A DNA stretch of 46,334 nt from JBFWWW01 sp050245975 (GCA_050245975.1 JBFWWW010000004.1:1-46334); one strand, 5' to 3'; counted from the first letter of the stretch, positions 40,905 through 46,334 are shown. Program-made: numbers and translations. The notes: generated from the letters alone by a model not told the origin.

Positions 40905-41884
40905 GCGGCCTCCCGAATGGCGATCTCGATCGGCGTATCCGGCAACGGCGCGGCCGGCCGGTTGCGCACGCGCGGCGCGGCCCTTGCCGACGAACGTTCG
41001 TGCGCCGGCACGGCGCGGGCCTCGGCCAGCTCGCGCGCCGCCTCGGCCATCTCCCAGTCGGTGGCGATGCGGTAGACGATGGCGCGTTCGGATCGCGCGC
41101 GGCTGCGGGCATGGGCGAACTGCGGCTCACCGAGGCGGTGGCGGCCATGCCGCACGCCCGGCACGCGCTTCAGCGCGTCGAGCAGCACGTTGGACGGGAT
41201 CGGCTCGACACGCTCCCAGGCGCACCAGTGCTCGAAGCTTTCGACGATGTCCTGCACCCACTCCCACTCGCCGGCGGCGACGCCCTCGTCGCGAATCCAG
41301 CCGACGAAGGCGCTGGCCGCCTCGAACGGGGCGAGAACGTGACGCGGTCCCTCCGGCGGGCAGAGCAGGATGCGGCCCTTGGCGTCGGTGTACGTGCGCC
41401 CAGACGTAGTGCCGAGTTTCGCGACAGCTTCGATCTGTTGGAAGAAGACGGCCATCGGCACAGGGGTCCATTCGCCGTTATCGCCCACGACCGCAGGATC
41501 GAACGACAGCACGGGCGACCCGGTCAGATACGTGTCTTGCGGAGCGTCTCTGCGCCCACCGGCCGGCTCCGCGCCAGCGGAGTCGGTGGACGCCACGTAG
41601 ATCTCCCCGTCGACGGCGGAAGGCTTGGCACCGTCGACGGGGATGCCAGGACCGCCCCTGGCCGGCCGGCTTGCCGGGGTTAGATCCCCGAGAGGGCTCC
41701 TGTCCGATGCCCTCTCTTCCCCGGGTCCGCTTGGGATCTCATTCGTGGCAGCCACCGACGGCCCTGCTGGCCGGCGGCGGGCGGCCGCGGCGGCCGCGCG
41801 CGATGGCGCCAGGAAGAATTCAGCCATGCGCCCTACTGCAGCGAGCAGCCCGCGGGCCGGCGCAATGTGAAGGGTGACTTGCAT
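40901..41884 (-). CDS. Unknown early protein, first gene of the early operon
   Basis: 327 aa from ATG 41884. The N-terminal ~100 residues hold element remnants (PAGPSVAATNEIPSG and VASTDSAGAEPAGG, copies 36 and 35). The C-terminal 200 residues (PVLSFDPAVVGDNGEWTPVPMAVFFQQIEAVAKLGTTSGRTYTDAKGRILLCPPEGPRHVLAPFEAASAFVGWIRDEGVAAGEWEWVQDIVESFEHWCAWERVEPIPSNVLLDALKRVPGVRHGRHRLG) are an alpha-beta domain with WEWV and WERVEPIPS I cannot place. It starts the early operon on this strand, and a role in replication is only an inference. Confidence 0.55.
   Translation of the reverse strand: MQVTLHIAPARGLLAAVGRMAEFFLAPSRAAAAAARRRPAGPSVAATNEIPSGPGEERASDRSPLGDLTPASRPARGGPGIPVDGAKPSAVDGEIYVASTDSAGAEPAGGRRDAPQDTYLTGSPVLSFDPAVVGDNGEWTPVPMAVFFQQIEAVAKLGTTSGRTYTDAKGRILLCPPEGPRHVLAPFEAASAFVGWIRDEGVAAGEWEWVQDIVESFEHWCAWERVEPIPSNVLLDALKRVPGVRHGRHRLGEPQFAHARSRARSERAIVYRIATDWEMAEAARELAEARAVPAHERSSARAAPRVRNRPAAPLPDTPIEIAIREAA
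41552..41593 (+). repeat. Palindromic element copy 35, in coding sequence
   Basis: Arms GCGCCCACCG/CGGTGGACGC (one mismatch), GCCGG, CTCCGC-GCCA-GCGGAG. Antisense, VASTDSAGAEPAGG frame. Confidence 0.88.
41742..41785 (-). repeat. Palindromic element copy 36, degenerate
   Basis: Tail CACGAATG, then a worn core. Encodes PAGPSVAATNEIP in the first early gene. Confidence 0.5.
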
Positions 41885-41974
41885 AGCGCGTACACTCCGT
41901 TGAGCGCCGGCGCGGCCGGCGCGTGTGGTCGTCTTCCGCCGGGACGCCGGCGGTAAGGCTGAAACTGACGCAAC

Positions 41975-42127
41975 ATGACCGGATTGCACTCGGACGCGGG
42001 CCGACGAGGCCTTAAGATGGAACGCGCACTCGACAGGACGCAGATGATGCCCAGCGCCTACTCGTTCACGACGCGACGCGGCACGGCTTACATTCACCAG
42101 CGGCACGACGGCCGGTGTTGGTCCTGA
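41975..42127 (+). CDS. Possible short peptide
   Basis: 50 aa MTGLHSDAGRRGLKMERALDRTQMMPSAYSFTTRRGTAYIHQRHDGRCWS. Ribosome-binding site is poor (no clear GGAGG). The open frame may be chance. Included because no other gene covers this stretch. Confidence 0.25.
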   Translation: MTGLHSDAGRRGLKMERALDRTQMMPSAYSFTTRRGTAYIHQRHDGRCWS

Positions 42128-42241
42128 GCCGTGCCGAAAAAACCGGGGACGCGAGACAAGCCCCGTGAGTCCGGGAGGTTTCGCCAAGTCGGCCTTGGCG
42201 GCGCGTGAGAGAACGCACCGCCGAGACTGGTACCGGGTAGG

Positions 42242-42360
42242 GTCGGCACCGTGAGGGGGACGAGGAGCGGCCGCAGCAAAAGGCCCTCTGCCACGGCCGC
42301 CTGACGCTGGCTTTTGGCTTGCGTCAGAACCGGCGAACCCATCCCCCTCACGCTACCGAC
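42242..42360 (+). ncRNA. Structured RNA or origin candidate, three hairpins
   Basis: A 19-bp outer stem GTCGGCACCGTGAGGGGGA (42242-42260) pairs with TCCCCCTCACGCTACCGAC (42342-42360), apart from two mismatches. Inside are two hairpins, GCGGCCG/CGGCCGC (42267-42273 and 42294-42300) and CTGACGC/GCGTCAG (42301-42307 and 42321-42327). The layout is a closed three-way junction of ~120 nt. It does not contain the GCCGG core. Could be an ncRNA, a replication origin, or a terminator/antiterminator leader. Confidence 0.4.
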
Positions 42361-42374
42361 TTACAGCCTTCGGC

Positions 42375-42416
42375 GCGCCCGGCGGCCGGCTCCGCGAAAG
42401 CGGAGTCGCCGGGCGC
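42375..42416 (+). repeat. Palindromic element copy 37
   Basis: Perfect arms GCGCCCGGCG/CGCCGGGCGC, GCCGG, CTCCGC-GAAA-GCGGAG (GNRA loop), T, then AACGTGAAAA. Intergenic. Confidence 0.95.
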
Positions 42417-42442
42417 AACGTGAAAAGCGGCCCACGCAAGAA

Positions 42443-42509
42443 CGGTCGTCACGAGCTGCGCCACTCTCGAGTCTCCCAACCGTGCGAGCAGCGTGGCCCG
42501 TGACGACCG
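42443..42509. promoter_or_regulatory. Inverted repeat with 11-bp perfect arms
   Basis: CGGTCGTCACG (42443-42453) and CGTGACGACCG (42499-42509) flank 45 nt, with smaller GCTGC/GCAGC and GCCAC/GTGGC pairings inside. It lies in the control region upstream of the coiled-coil gene. Could be a regulator site or part of the origin. Confidence 0.45.
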
Positions 42510-42668
42510 AACTGGAATGGCAGTCGCGCCTGCGGATCGGCCCATCCTCATGGCGCCGTTGAAGAAATTGCAGCCGCGTTGGGGAACAGGATGCCCGCGG
42601 GCCCCGTTCGACCTTATGCGACACCCCGCAGCGAGGAGACGAAGCATTGCAGATTTGGAGTTTGCACG

Positions 42669-42890
42669 ATGAAGAGTTGGAGCGAGCCAACCGGCACCAC
42701 GCTCGCGCAAGGCCCCGCTGAGCCGAGCCGGTTGGAATTGATCGACCAGGTGATGCGCCTCGAGAGAAAGGTCGACTGGCTGATCTCGACGCTGCACTCG
42801 GTTGCCCGTCACCACGAGATCGATGCCGTCGCCCGGCCGCCGGTGGCCACCGGCGCGTGGGACAGCGAGATCAAAGATCCGACAAAGTAA
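42669..42890 (+). CDS. Small coiled-coil protein
   Basis: 73 aa. MKSWSEPTGTTLAQGPAEPSRLELIDQVMRLERKVDWLISTLHSVARHHEID includes a leucine-zipper-like heptad run (LIDQVMRLERKVDWLISTL). Upstream TTTGGAG is a fair ribosome-binding site. First plus-strand gene after the control region. Function unknown. Confidence 0.55.
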   Translation: MKSWSEPTGTTLAQGPAEPSRLELIDQVMRLERKVDWLISTLHSVARHHEIDAVARPPVATGAWDSEIKDPTK

Positions 42891-43004
42891 ATGTGGAGCG
42901 CCACGTCGGGCGCGGCCGTAACCGGCGCCGCGGCACGTTTCATCGGCTTGCGGGCATGGTAACCCGCGTGGTTGAGTGGCGGTCTGCTGCGAGCGAGCGC
43001 CGCG

Positions 43005-43337
43005 ATGAGACACACTTCCCGACCCCTCATGACGCCGATCGTGACCCTTGCGCTTTGCGTGGGTCCCGCGCTTGCCGATTCCCAGCGCGTTCCGCCGGCC
43101 CCGGCGAAGTCCAATGACGCCGCGATTATGGCTGCCATTATTGCCGCATCGATTGCCGCGTACCGCGCCGGGGCCAAAGGTCCGTGCGCCTGTCCCGATG
43201 ACGTCGATCGAGCAGGACGCCGGTGCGGGCGCCGCAGCGCGCACAGTCGCGCCGGTGGCTGGACGGTGCTCTGCTCGCCGAGCGACGTGACGCCGGCCAT
43301 GATTGCCGACTGGCGCTCGAAGCATGGCGGGCGCTAG
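43005..43337 (+). CDS. Small secreted protein (rhizobial YGP-type Cys protein)
   Basis: 110 aa from ATG 43005 (or 43029). Signal peptide TPIVTLALCVGPALADS. The mature part SIAAYRAGAKGPCACPDDVDRAGRRCGRRSAHSRAGGWTVLCSPSDVTPAMIADWRSKHG matches a small secreted Cys-rich family common in rhizobia (CPCP..iD.AGRrCG.RSA.sRpGG....CYpsDV). Likely periplasmic; function unknown. It is the kind of cargo gene carried near lysogeny genes. Confidence 0.65.
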   Translation: MRHTSRPLMTPIVTLALCVGPALADSQRVPPAPAKSNDAAIMAAIIAASIAAYRAGAKGPCACPDDVDRAGRRCGRRSAHSRAGGWTVLCSPSDVTPAMIADWRSKHGGR

Positions 43338-43339
43338 AA

Positions 43340-43567
43340 TCACGACCGCACCTCCGCGCCTTCCATCGACAGATCGGACGCGCCACCCATGAAATCGTTG
43401 GCGGTGACCTGACCGCCGGTCTCGCATGCAATCTTGATTATGGCGTCACGACGCGGAATGCTCTCTCCAGAGAGCCACCGCCCTACAGTCGATCTATCAA
43501 CGCCAACCTGCTCGGCAAACTCTGCCGAGGTGATCCGTTTGCTGGCCAAATAATCGACGAGTTGCAT
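43340..43567 (-). CDS. Cro-like transcription regulator
   Basis: 75 aa from ATG 43567. MQLVDYLASKRITSAEFAEQVGVDRSTVGRWLSGESIPRRDAIIKIACETGGQVTANDFM is an HTH_3/YdaS-type lambda Cro domain (FAEQVGVDRSTVGRWLSGESIPRRD). It is divergent from the repressor gene and lies behind operators O1 and O2. Confidence 0.85.
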   Translation of the reverse strand: MQLVDYLASKRITSAEFAEQVGVDRSTVGRWLSGESIPRRDAIIKIACETGGQVTANDFMGGASDLSMEGAEVRS

Positions 43568-43580
43568 AAGGGACCTGTTC

Positions 43581-43660
43581 TTGTGGATGAATACGAGTTG
43601 CAAATTCCGCAACAATTGTCAATATCGAGTTGCAAAAAACGGAACTGCGCAGATCGATGT
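43581..43660. promoter_or_regulatory. Intergenic operators O1 and O2 between Cro and repressor
   Basis: O1 (43597-43613) is GTTGC-AAATTCC-GCAAC, a perfect 5-bp dyad of 17 bp. O2 (43629-43645) is GTTGC-AAAAAAC-GGAAC, one mismatch. Their starts are 32 bp apart. The minus-strand TTGTTG-16-TATTCA promoter overlaps O1. The same pair type with 32-bp spacing occurs at 44742-44790 (O3, O4). Confidence 0.7.
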
Positions 43661-43678
43661 GGTGCATTTAATGACCAC

Positions 43679-44275
43679 ATGGCGAGCCATCGAATCAAAG
43701 AACTGCGCGACCTCAGAGGTTGGAGCCAAGACCGGCTGGCGACCGCCATCGGGCGTTCGAAATCCGTCGTCTCCAGGTTGGAATCAGGGGAAACCGGTTT
43801 GGATCTCGACACTGCTCACAAAATCGCGACGGCCCTGGATGTCCCTTTGCAAGACGTTCTAGGGATCGAAGTGGCCTCTCGAGGGCTCACTGAAGAAACG
43901 GCGCCGTATCAAGCTGCGCCCAACGATCCGATGCTGTCCTTTGTCAACGAGCATCGCTTCCTCTACGTGGCGACGAGCGAATCGTTAGATCTGGCGGGGG
44001 TCACCGTCGGGGATATTCTGGTGATCAACGACGCAGCCGAAGCATGCAAAAATGTGCGCCCGTTGCAGATCGTCAGCGTTCTCTATCATGCGTCGTCCAA
44101 CGGCAAGGCGTTGCATTTGCTACGGCAATTCGTACCGCCGCGGCTGCTCATTACCAACTCGTCGAAACGCAACGATCCATCGATAGATATGGAAACCGAG
44201 CAGGCGACAATCGTTGGCGTTGTCGAAAGCATCCATCGCCGCTTTGGCATGCCTCCTAGCGGCCGAACCCAATAA
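43679..44275 (+). CDS. CI-like phage repressor
   Basis: 198 aa from ATG 43679. HTH at 1-60 (SHRIKELRDLRGWSQDRLATAIGRSKSVVSRLESGETGLDLDTAHKIATALDVPLQDVLGI). Residues ~90-190 (DLAGVTVGDILVINDAAEACKNVRPLQIVSVLYHASSNGKALHLLRQFVPPRLL) look like the S24/LexA-type domain used for dimerisation. I do not see a sure Ser-Lys catalytic pair, so autocleavage is uncertain. Divergent from the Cro-like gene with O1/O2 between. Likely maintains lysogeny. Confidence 0.85.
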   Translation: MASHRIKELRDLRGWSQDRLATAIGRSKSVVSRLESGETGLDLDTAHKIATALDVPLQDVLGIEVASRGLTEETAPYQAAPNDPMLSFVNEHRFLYVATSESLDLAGVTVGDILVINDAAEACKNVRPLQIVSVLYHASSNGKALHLLRQFVPPRLLITNSSKRNDPSIDMETEQATIVGVVESIHRRFGMPPSGRTQ

Positions 44276-44687
44276 AATACAGGCACAGGCCGACGAACAG
44301 AGCGGCGGGAAAAGCGCCTATCGCGTAGCCGAAGCTGGCCCACGCTGCGTGGGACGAACTCCGGTAACCGAAGCGCGCCGGGCTGAACGTTGCGACCGCC
44401 GCTACGACACCTGAAAGCAGAAACAGAGCGAATATTATCGTCATCACCAAGATTGCGAAATTGTCGGCCACGTAGACGAACCCAATGTTGATCGCGGCCC
44501 ACAACGCTTTTGCCTGTGCGGACACATATGCCGCCATGTCAGGCAACGCCTCCCACACTGGCCACGGTTTTCCCGCCCACCATCGGAGAAGTTGGTTGGG
44601 CAGGATGATGAAAATTCCGAGCGCCGCAAACAAGCGTAGGGTCCACCGCCCTGCCGCCCAAAACCACACCCGAAGAGACATCGGCAA
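44256..44687 (-). CDS. Membrane protein, convergent with repressor (possible exclusion cargo)
   Basis: 143 aa with four likely membrane helices (LRLFAALGIFIILPNQLL, AINIGFVYVADNFAILVMTIIFALFLLSGVVAAVA, and FGYAIGAFPAALFVGLCLYFI). It overlaps the 3' end of the repressor gene by 20 nt. It is more AT-rich than neighbours. Membrane cargo next to repressors is often a superinfection-exclusion gene, but no family is recognised. Confidence 0.6.
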   Translation of the reverse strand: MPMSLRVWFWAAGRWTLRLFAALGIFIILPNQLLRWWAGKPWPVWEALPDMAAYVSAQAKALWAAINIGFVYVADNFAILVMTIIFALFLLSGVVAAVATFSPARFGYRSSSHAAWASFGYAIGAFPAALFVGLCLYFIGFGR

Positions 44688-44741
44688 CCCCCGAACGGAA
44701 GAGTCTGGAGCACTAATATCGCATGCGACACTTCATCTTCC

Positions 44742-44790
44742 GTTGCAAAAACTGCACCTTATGATTGACGTTTGTTGCATATTTTGCAAC
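44742..44790. promoter_or_regulatory. Operators O3 and O4 upstream of the plus-strand early gene
   Basis: O3 (44742-44758) GTTGC-AAAAACT-GCACC and O4 (44774-44790) GTTGC-ATATTTT-GCAAC, the latter inside the longer dyad GTTTGTTGC..GCAACAAAC. Starts are 32 bp apart, like O1/O2. Confidence 0.7.
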
Positions 44791-44861
44791 AAACGCTCCA
44801 GCATGGCCGCCGCTGAGTGGGGCGCCGCTCATGACACGAGCAAATCGAAACGGGGGCTCTC

Positions 44862-45266
44862 ATGGCATTGCGAGGATACGAAACGGGACTTTCAACCAAT
44901 CTCGCCCGCATGGGCGACGGCGCGCTGATGACGGCGTTGCGCGAGACGTTGGCCGAGGCTCGGCGCCGCAATGGCCTGAAGGCCACGCTGCGGCAGTACC
45001 TGGCCGAGGAAGTCGACGAGCTTCAGATGGAGATGATCGCGGGCTCCACGCTGGAGCCGGAAGCGATCGTCGAATTGTGCTCCCGGCACCCGATCGCCGC
45101 CAAGTGCGACGCGGCAGAGGCCGCCAGCGCCCGCATCGCGGGCACCGGGGTTGTGGCCCTGCTCGATCGACCCGGCGAGCTCCGTGCCCACGGCGCCGGC
45201 GGCCGGGTCGCGTCCGGCGAGTCGCCGGTGCCCACCAACATCGAAAGCGTGGAGGCCCGGTCATGA
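44862..45266 (+). CDS. Unknown early protein under repressor control
   Basis: 134 aa. MALRGYETGLSTNLARMGDGALMTALRETLAEARRRNGLKATLRQYLAEEVDELQMEMIAGSTLEPEAIVELCSRHP... is helical; the end GAGGRVASGESPVPTNIES derives from element copy 38. The start is set by GGGGG a few nt upstream. It lies below O3/O4, so it is likely a lytic early gene. Not recognised. Confidence 0.6.
   Translation: MALRGYETGLSTNLARMGDGALMTALRETLAEARRRNGLKATLRQYLAEEVDELQMEMIAGSTLEPEAIVELCSRHPIAAKCDAAEAASARIAGTGVVALLDRPGELRAHGAGGRVASGESPVPTNIESVEARS
45192..45232 (+). repeat. Palindromic element copy 38, in coding sequence
   Basis: Arms GGCGCCGGCG/CGCCGGTGCC with a G-T wobble on this strand, GCCGG, inner GTCGC-GTCC-GGCGA. In frame, GGRVASGESPVPTN. 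Confidence 0.88.
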
Positions 45267-45607
45267 GTGGCGCCGAGCAGATCCGGCTTTCCTTCGCCGG
45301 CGGCCGCATCCCGATGCTGGCTCCGAGCGACGTCGACCCCGGCATGTCGGCCCGTCTGCCGAGCGTGCGCACGGGCTACGCCACGCGCCTCGTCAGCCGG
45401 AAATCCGGGACTGGACCGAGTCCACTATGGCGCCGAGCACGCGCCGTCCTTCTTGCGATGTGTGCGCTTCGAGAACCGGATTGCTCGACGCGTCGAGAAG
45501 CTGAGCGAACCATCGGCGGACATCCTCTTGCGCCATCTTCGCCGCGCCCTCGGATCCGAGCCCGCCGGCGCCGGCGCGGCGCACGTACATGTCGGCGACT
45601 GCCATGA
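45263..45607 (+). CDS. Unknown protein, start overlaps upstream stop
   Basis: 114 aa; ATGA overlap on the stop of the gene at 44862-45266. The first ~50 residues (MSGAEQIRLSFAGGRIPMLAPSDVDPGMSARLPSVRTGYATRLVSRKSG) look like a real small phage domain. The rest (Arg-rich) overlaps the antisense gene at 45393-45668 and may be non-native, so the gene is possibly disrupted or frameshifted in the second half. Confidence 0.4.
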   Translation: MSGAEQIRLSFAGGRIPMLAPSDVDPGMSARLPSVRTGYATRLVSRKSGTGPSPLWRRARAVLLAMCALREPDCSTRREAERTIGGHPLAPSSPRPRIRARRRRRGARTCRRLP

Positions 45608-45668
45608 CGGTGAGGGCTTCGAGAATGTTCAAGCGCGCAATCAGGGCTGCTCTATCGGCAACATCCAT
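45393..45668 (-). CDS. Unknown helical protein, convergent overlap
   Basis: 91 aa from ATG 45668 (AAAGGAA 7 nt upstream). MDVADRAALIARLNILEALTVMAVADMYVRRAGAGGLGSEGAAKMAQEDVRRWFAQLLDASSNPVLEAHTSQEGRRVLGAIVDSVQSRISG. The helix pattern and good ribosome-binding site make this more likely real than the opposite-strand frame. Not recognised. Confidence 0.55.
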   Translation of the reverse strand: MDVADRAALIARLNILEALTVMAVADMYVRRAGAGGLGSEGAAKMAQEDVRRWFAQLLDASSNPVLEAHTSQEGRRVLGAIVDSVQSRISG

Positions 45669-45702
45669 CGGATGTTCCTTTCTTGGGTTGAGGAACATTC
45701 GC

Positions 45703-45731
45703 GCCGGGACGGGCTGCTTTCCCGTCCCGGC
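45703..45731. terminator. Terminator-like hairpin
   Basis: GCCGGGACGGG-CTGCTTT-CCCGTCCCGGC, an 11-bp perfect stem, followed on the plus strand by ACCTTTC. It lies upstream of the minus gene at 45393-45668, in its leader, and ahead of the next plus-strand gene. Confidence 0.45.
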
Positions 45732-45785
45732 ACCTTTCGACGCTGGCCGAGTCGCGACTTCCGAGCAAGCCGCGGGAGGCCGCCG

Positions 45786-46058
45786 ATGACCGTCCGCCGA
45801 GACTCGACCGCCGATGCCGCCGAGGCGTTGGCGCGTGAGATGCGCCCCAGCCCGCCGCCCCCCGCCAAGCGCGACCGGGCGTGGGAGACGCTGAAGTTCG
45901 CCAAGGCGCGCGACCAGTTCGCCGCCGACCTCGACGAGGCGGTCACGCTGATCGGCCTGCTCACCGACGCTCGCACCAAGCCGCGGCAGCGCTCGATGGC
46001 CGCCGCCGTGTCGCGGCGCCTCGCCGCGCGCGCGGCGCAACTGCGCGGGGAGGCCTGA
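45786..46058 (+). CDS. Unknown small early protein
   Basis: 90 aa; GGGAGG upstream. MTVRRDSTADAAEALAREMRPSPPPPAKRDRAWETLKFAKARDQFAADLDEAVTLIGLLTDARTKPRQRSMAAAVSRRLAARAAQLRG is helical and basic. Not recognised. Confidence 0.55.
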   Translation: MTVRRDSTADAAEALAREMRPSPPPPAKRDRAWETLKFAKARDQFAADLDEAVTLIGLLTDARTKPRQRSMAAAVSRRLAARAAQLRGEA

Positions 46059-46061
46059 GCC

Positions 46062-46334
46062 ATGGCCGATCCCACCTACGTCGGCGACCACCCCGGCCCC
46101 TGGCCGCTGCTGGACGGTTTCCGCGCGGGCAAATCGGACCGCGCGTCCGGCCGGCTGCCCGCAGGGCTGTCGGACGCGCGACGAAAAGCCCGGCCGGACG
46201 CGCGGTCTGACGCTCAGGAGAAAGACTACCTCCGGGGATGGCATCTCGGCCAGCGCACCGGGCGGCCGGCTCGCGGAGAGCGAGGCGCCCGGTGCCACCA
46301 AAAAGCGCCCGCCAGGGCGCGCACCCAACGCTGG
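46062..46334 (+). CDS. Partial gene at right edge (RMF-like pattern with two elements)
   Basis: First 91 codons. MADPTYVGDHPGPWPLLDGFRAGKSDRASGRLPAGLSDARRKARPD...YLRGWHLGQRTGRPARGERGARCHQKAPARAR. The pattern GFRAGKSD plus YLRGWHLGQ is reminiscent of ribosome-modulation-factor-like proteins. Two elements (copies 39, 40) contribute GRLPAGLS and GRPARGERGA. Continues beyond the window. Confidence 0.45.
   Translation, partial: MADPTYVGDHPGPWPLLDGFRAGKSDRASGRLPAGLSDARRKARPDARSDAQEKDYLRGWHLGQRTGRPARGERGARCHQKAPARARTQRW
46140..46180 (+). repeat. Palindromic element copy 39, in coding sequence
   Basis: Perfect arms GCGCGTCCG/CGGACGCGC, GCCGG, CTGCCC-GCA-GGGCTG with a mismatch, tail GACGAAAA. In frame. 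Confidence 0.9.
46254..46294 (+). repeat. Palindromic element copy 40, in coding sequence
   Basis: Perfect arms GCACCGGGCG/CGCCCGGTGC, GCCGG, CTCGC-GGAGA-GCGAG, G in place of T, tail CACCAAAAA. In frame. Confidence 0.9.

Larger units (their letters stand above)
41885..42668. other. Non-coding control region
   Basis: About 780 bases between the early operon (minus) and the first plus-strand gene. It holds a possible 50-aa peptide (41975-42127), the structured region 42242-42360, element copy 37, and the 42443-42509 inverted repeat. No operon promoter with good TTGACA/TATAAT pair is evident, but the start of the minus operon must lie here. This is a likely origin or early control site. Confidence 0.5.

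Noticed and set aside
45267..46058. A 263-codon plus-strand frame
   Set aside because: Only its last 90 codons (45786-46058) start with a good ribosome-binding site and look native; the rest overlaps other genes.
1..46334. CRISPR array
   Set aside because: The repeats are palindromic, irregularly spaced, and lie in genes or gene junctions; there is no regular repeat-spacer pattern and no cas gene.
1..46334. tRNA or rRNA genes
   Set aside because: I found no cloverleaf-like GGTTCGA or rRNA motif in the gaps examined.
1..46334. Insertion sequence or integrase
   Set aside because: No DDE, serine or tyrosine recombinase motif is visible in any frame examined, and no IS-like terminal repeats enclose a gene.

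Overview
The window is a GC-rich block of a tailed-phage genome, most likely a prophage or temperate phage of an alphaproteobacterium (Hyphomicrobiales-like). Reasons: lambda-type packaging and capsid genes, a Mu-type contractile tail, a repressor/Cro-like switch, a GapR (DUF2312) homologue, and small proteins of types I associate with rhizobial and methylotroph genomes. I see no integrase, transposase, att site, tRNA, rRNA or clear host gene, so prophage versus free phage cannot be settled.

Layout. (1) 1-23.2 kb, minus strand, late module. From right to left: a gpZ-like protein, terminase small and large subunits, gpW-like, portal, two unknown head-region proteins, S49 protease with nested scaffold, decoration protein, major capsid, FI-position and FII-like proteins, tail terminator. 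These are followed by Mu-type DUF2635, sheath, tube, a tail chaperone with a clear -1 frameshift site, tape measure, a DNA-circularisation/gpN-like protein in two pieces, an Ntn-hydrolase-like protein, baseplate hub, spike and gp46-like protein, and a fibre-like protein. (2) 23.3-28.0 kb, accessory genes: a KAP-type P-loop NTPase, a ribbon-helix-helix regulator, a membrane/winged-helix protein and small genes. (3) 28.0-41.9 kb, minus strand, early operon. About 25 genes are mostly chained by ATGA start/stop overlaps and include a DUF4326-ASCH fusion, an SNF2 helicase, a nuclease-like protein, a GapR-like protein, an adenine/cytosine-N methyltransferase, DUF3310, and a replication-initiator-like protein. 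(4) 41.9-46.3 kb: a structured non-coding stretch, then the lysogeny switch with paired operators, a membrane cargo gene and the first plus-strand early genes.

The outstanding feature is a family of about 40 short palindromic elements of roughly 41 bp each. Read in one orientation, each has a 9-10 bp outer stem whose sequence differs from copy to copy but remains self-complementary. This is followed by the nearly invariant internal loop GCCGG opposite T, a 6-bp inner stem that also covaries, a loop that is usually GNA or GNRA, and a 3' flank CACGAA. In the late module the elements sit immediately after stop codons or immediately before ribosome-binding sites. In the early module they lie inside genes, in frame, and always in the same phase for each orientation. 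One interrupts a nuclease core between its two predicted catalytic strands, and one gene carries three. They are absent from about 15 to 26.7 kb. I do not recognise this as a named repeat family. It resembles the protein-coding palindromic elements of Rickettsia in behaviour but not in sequence.
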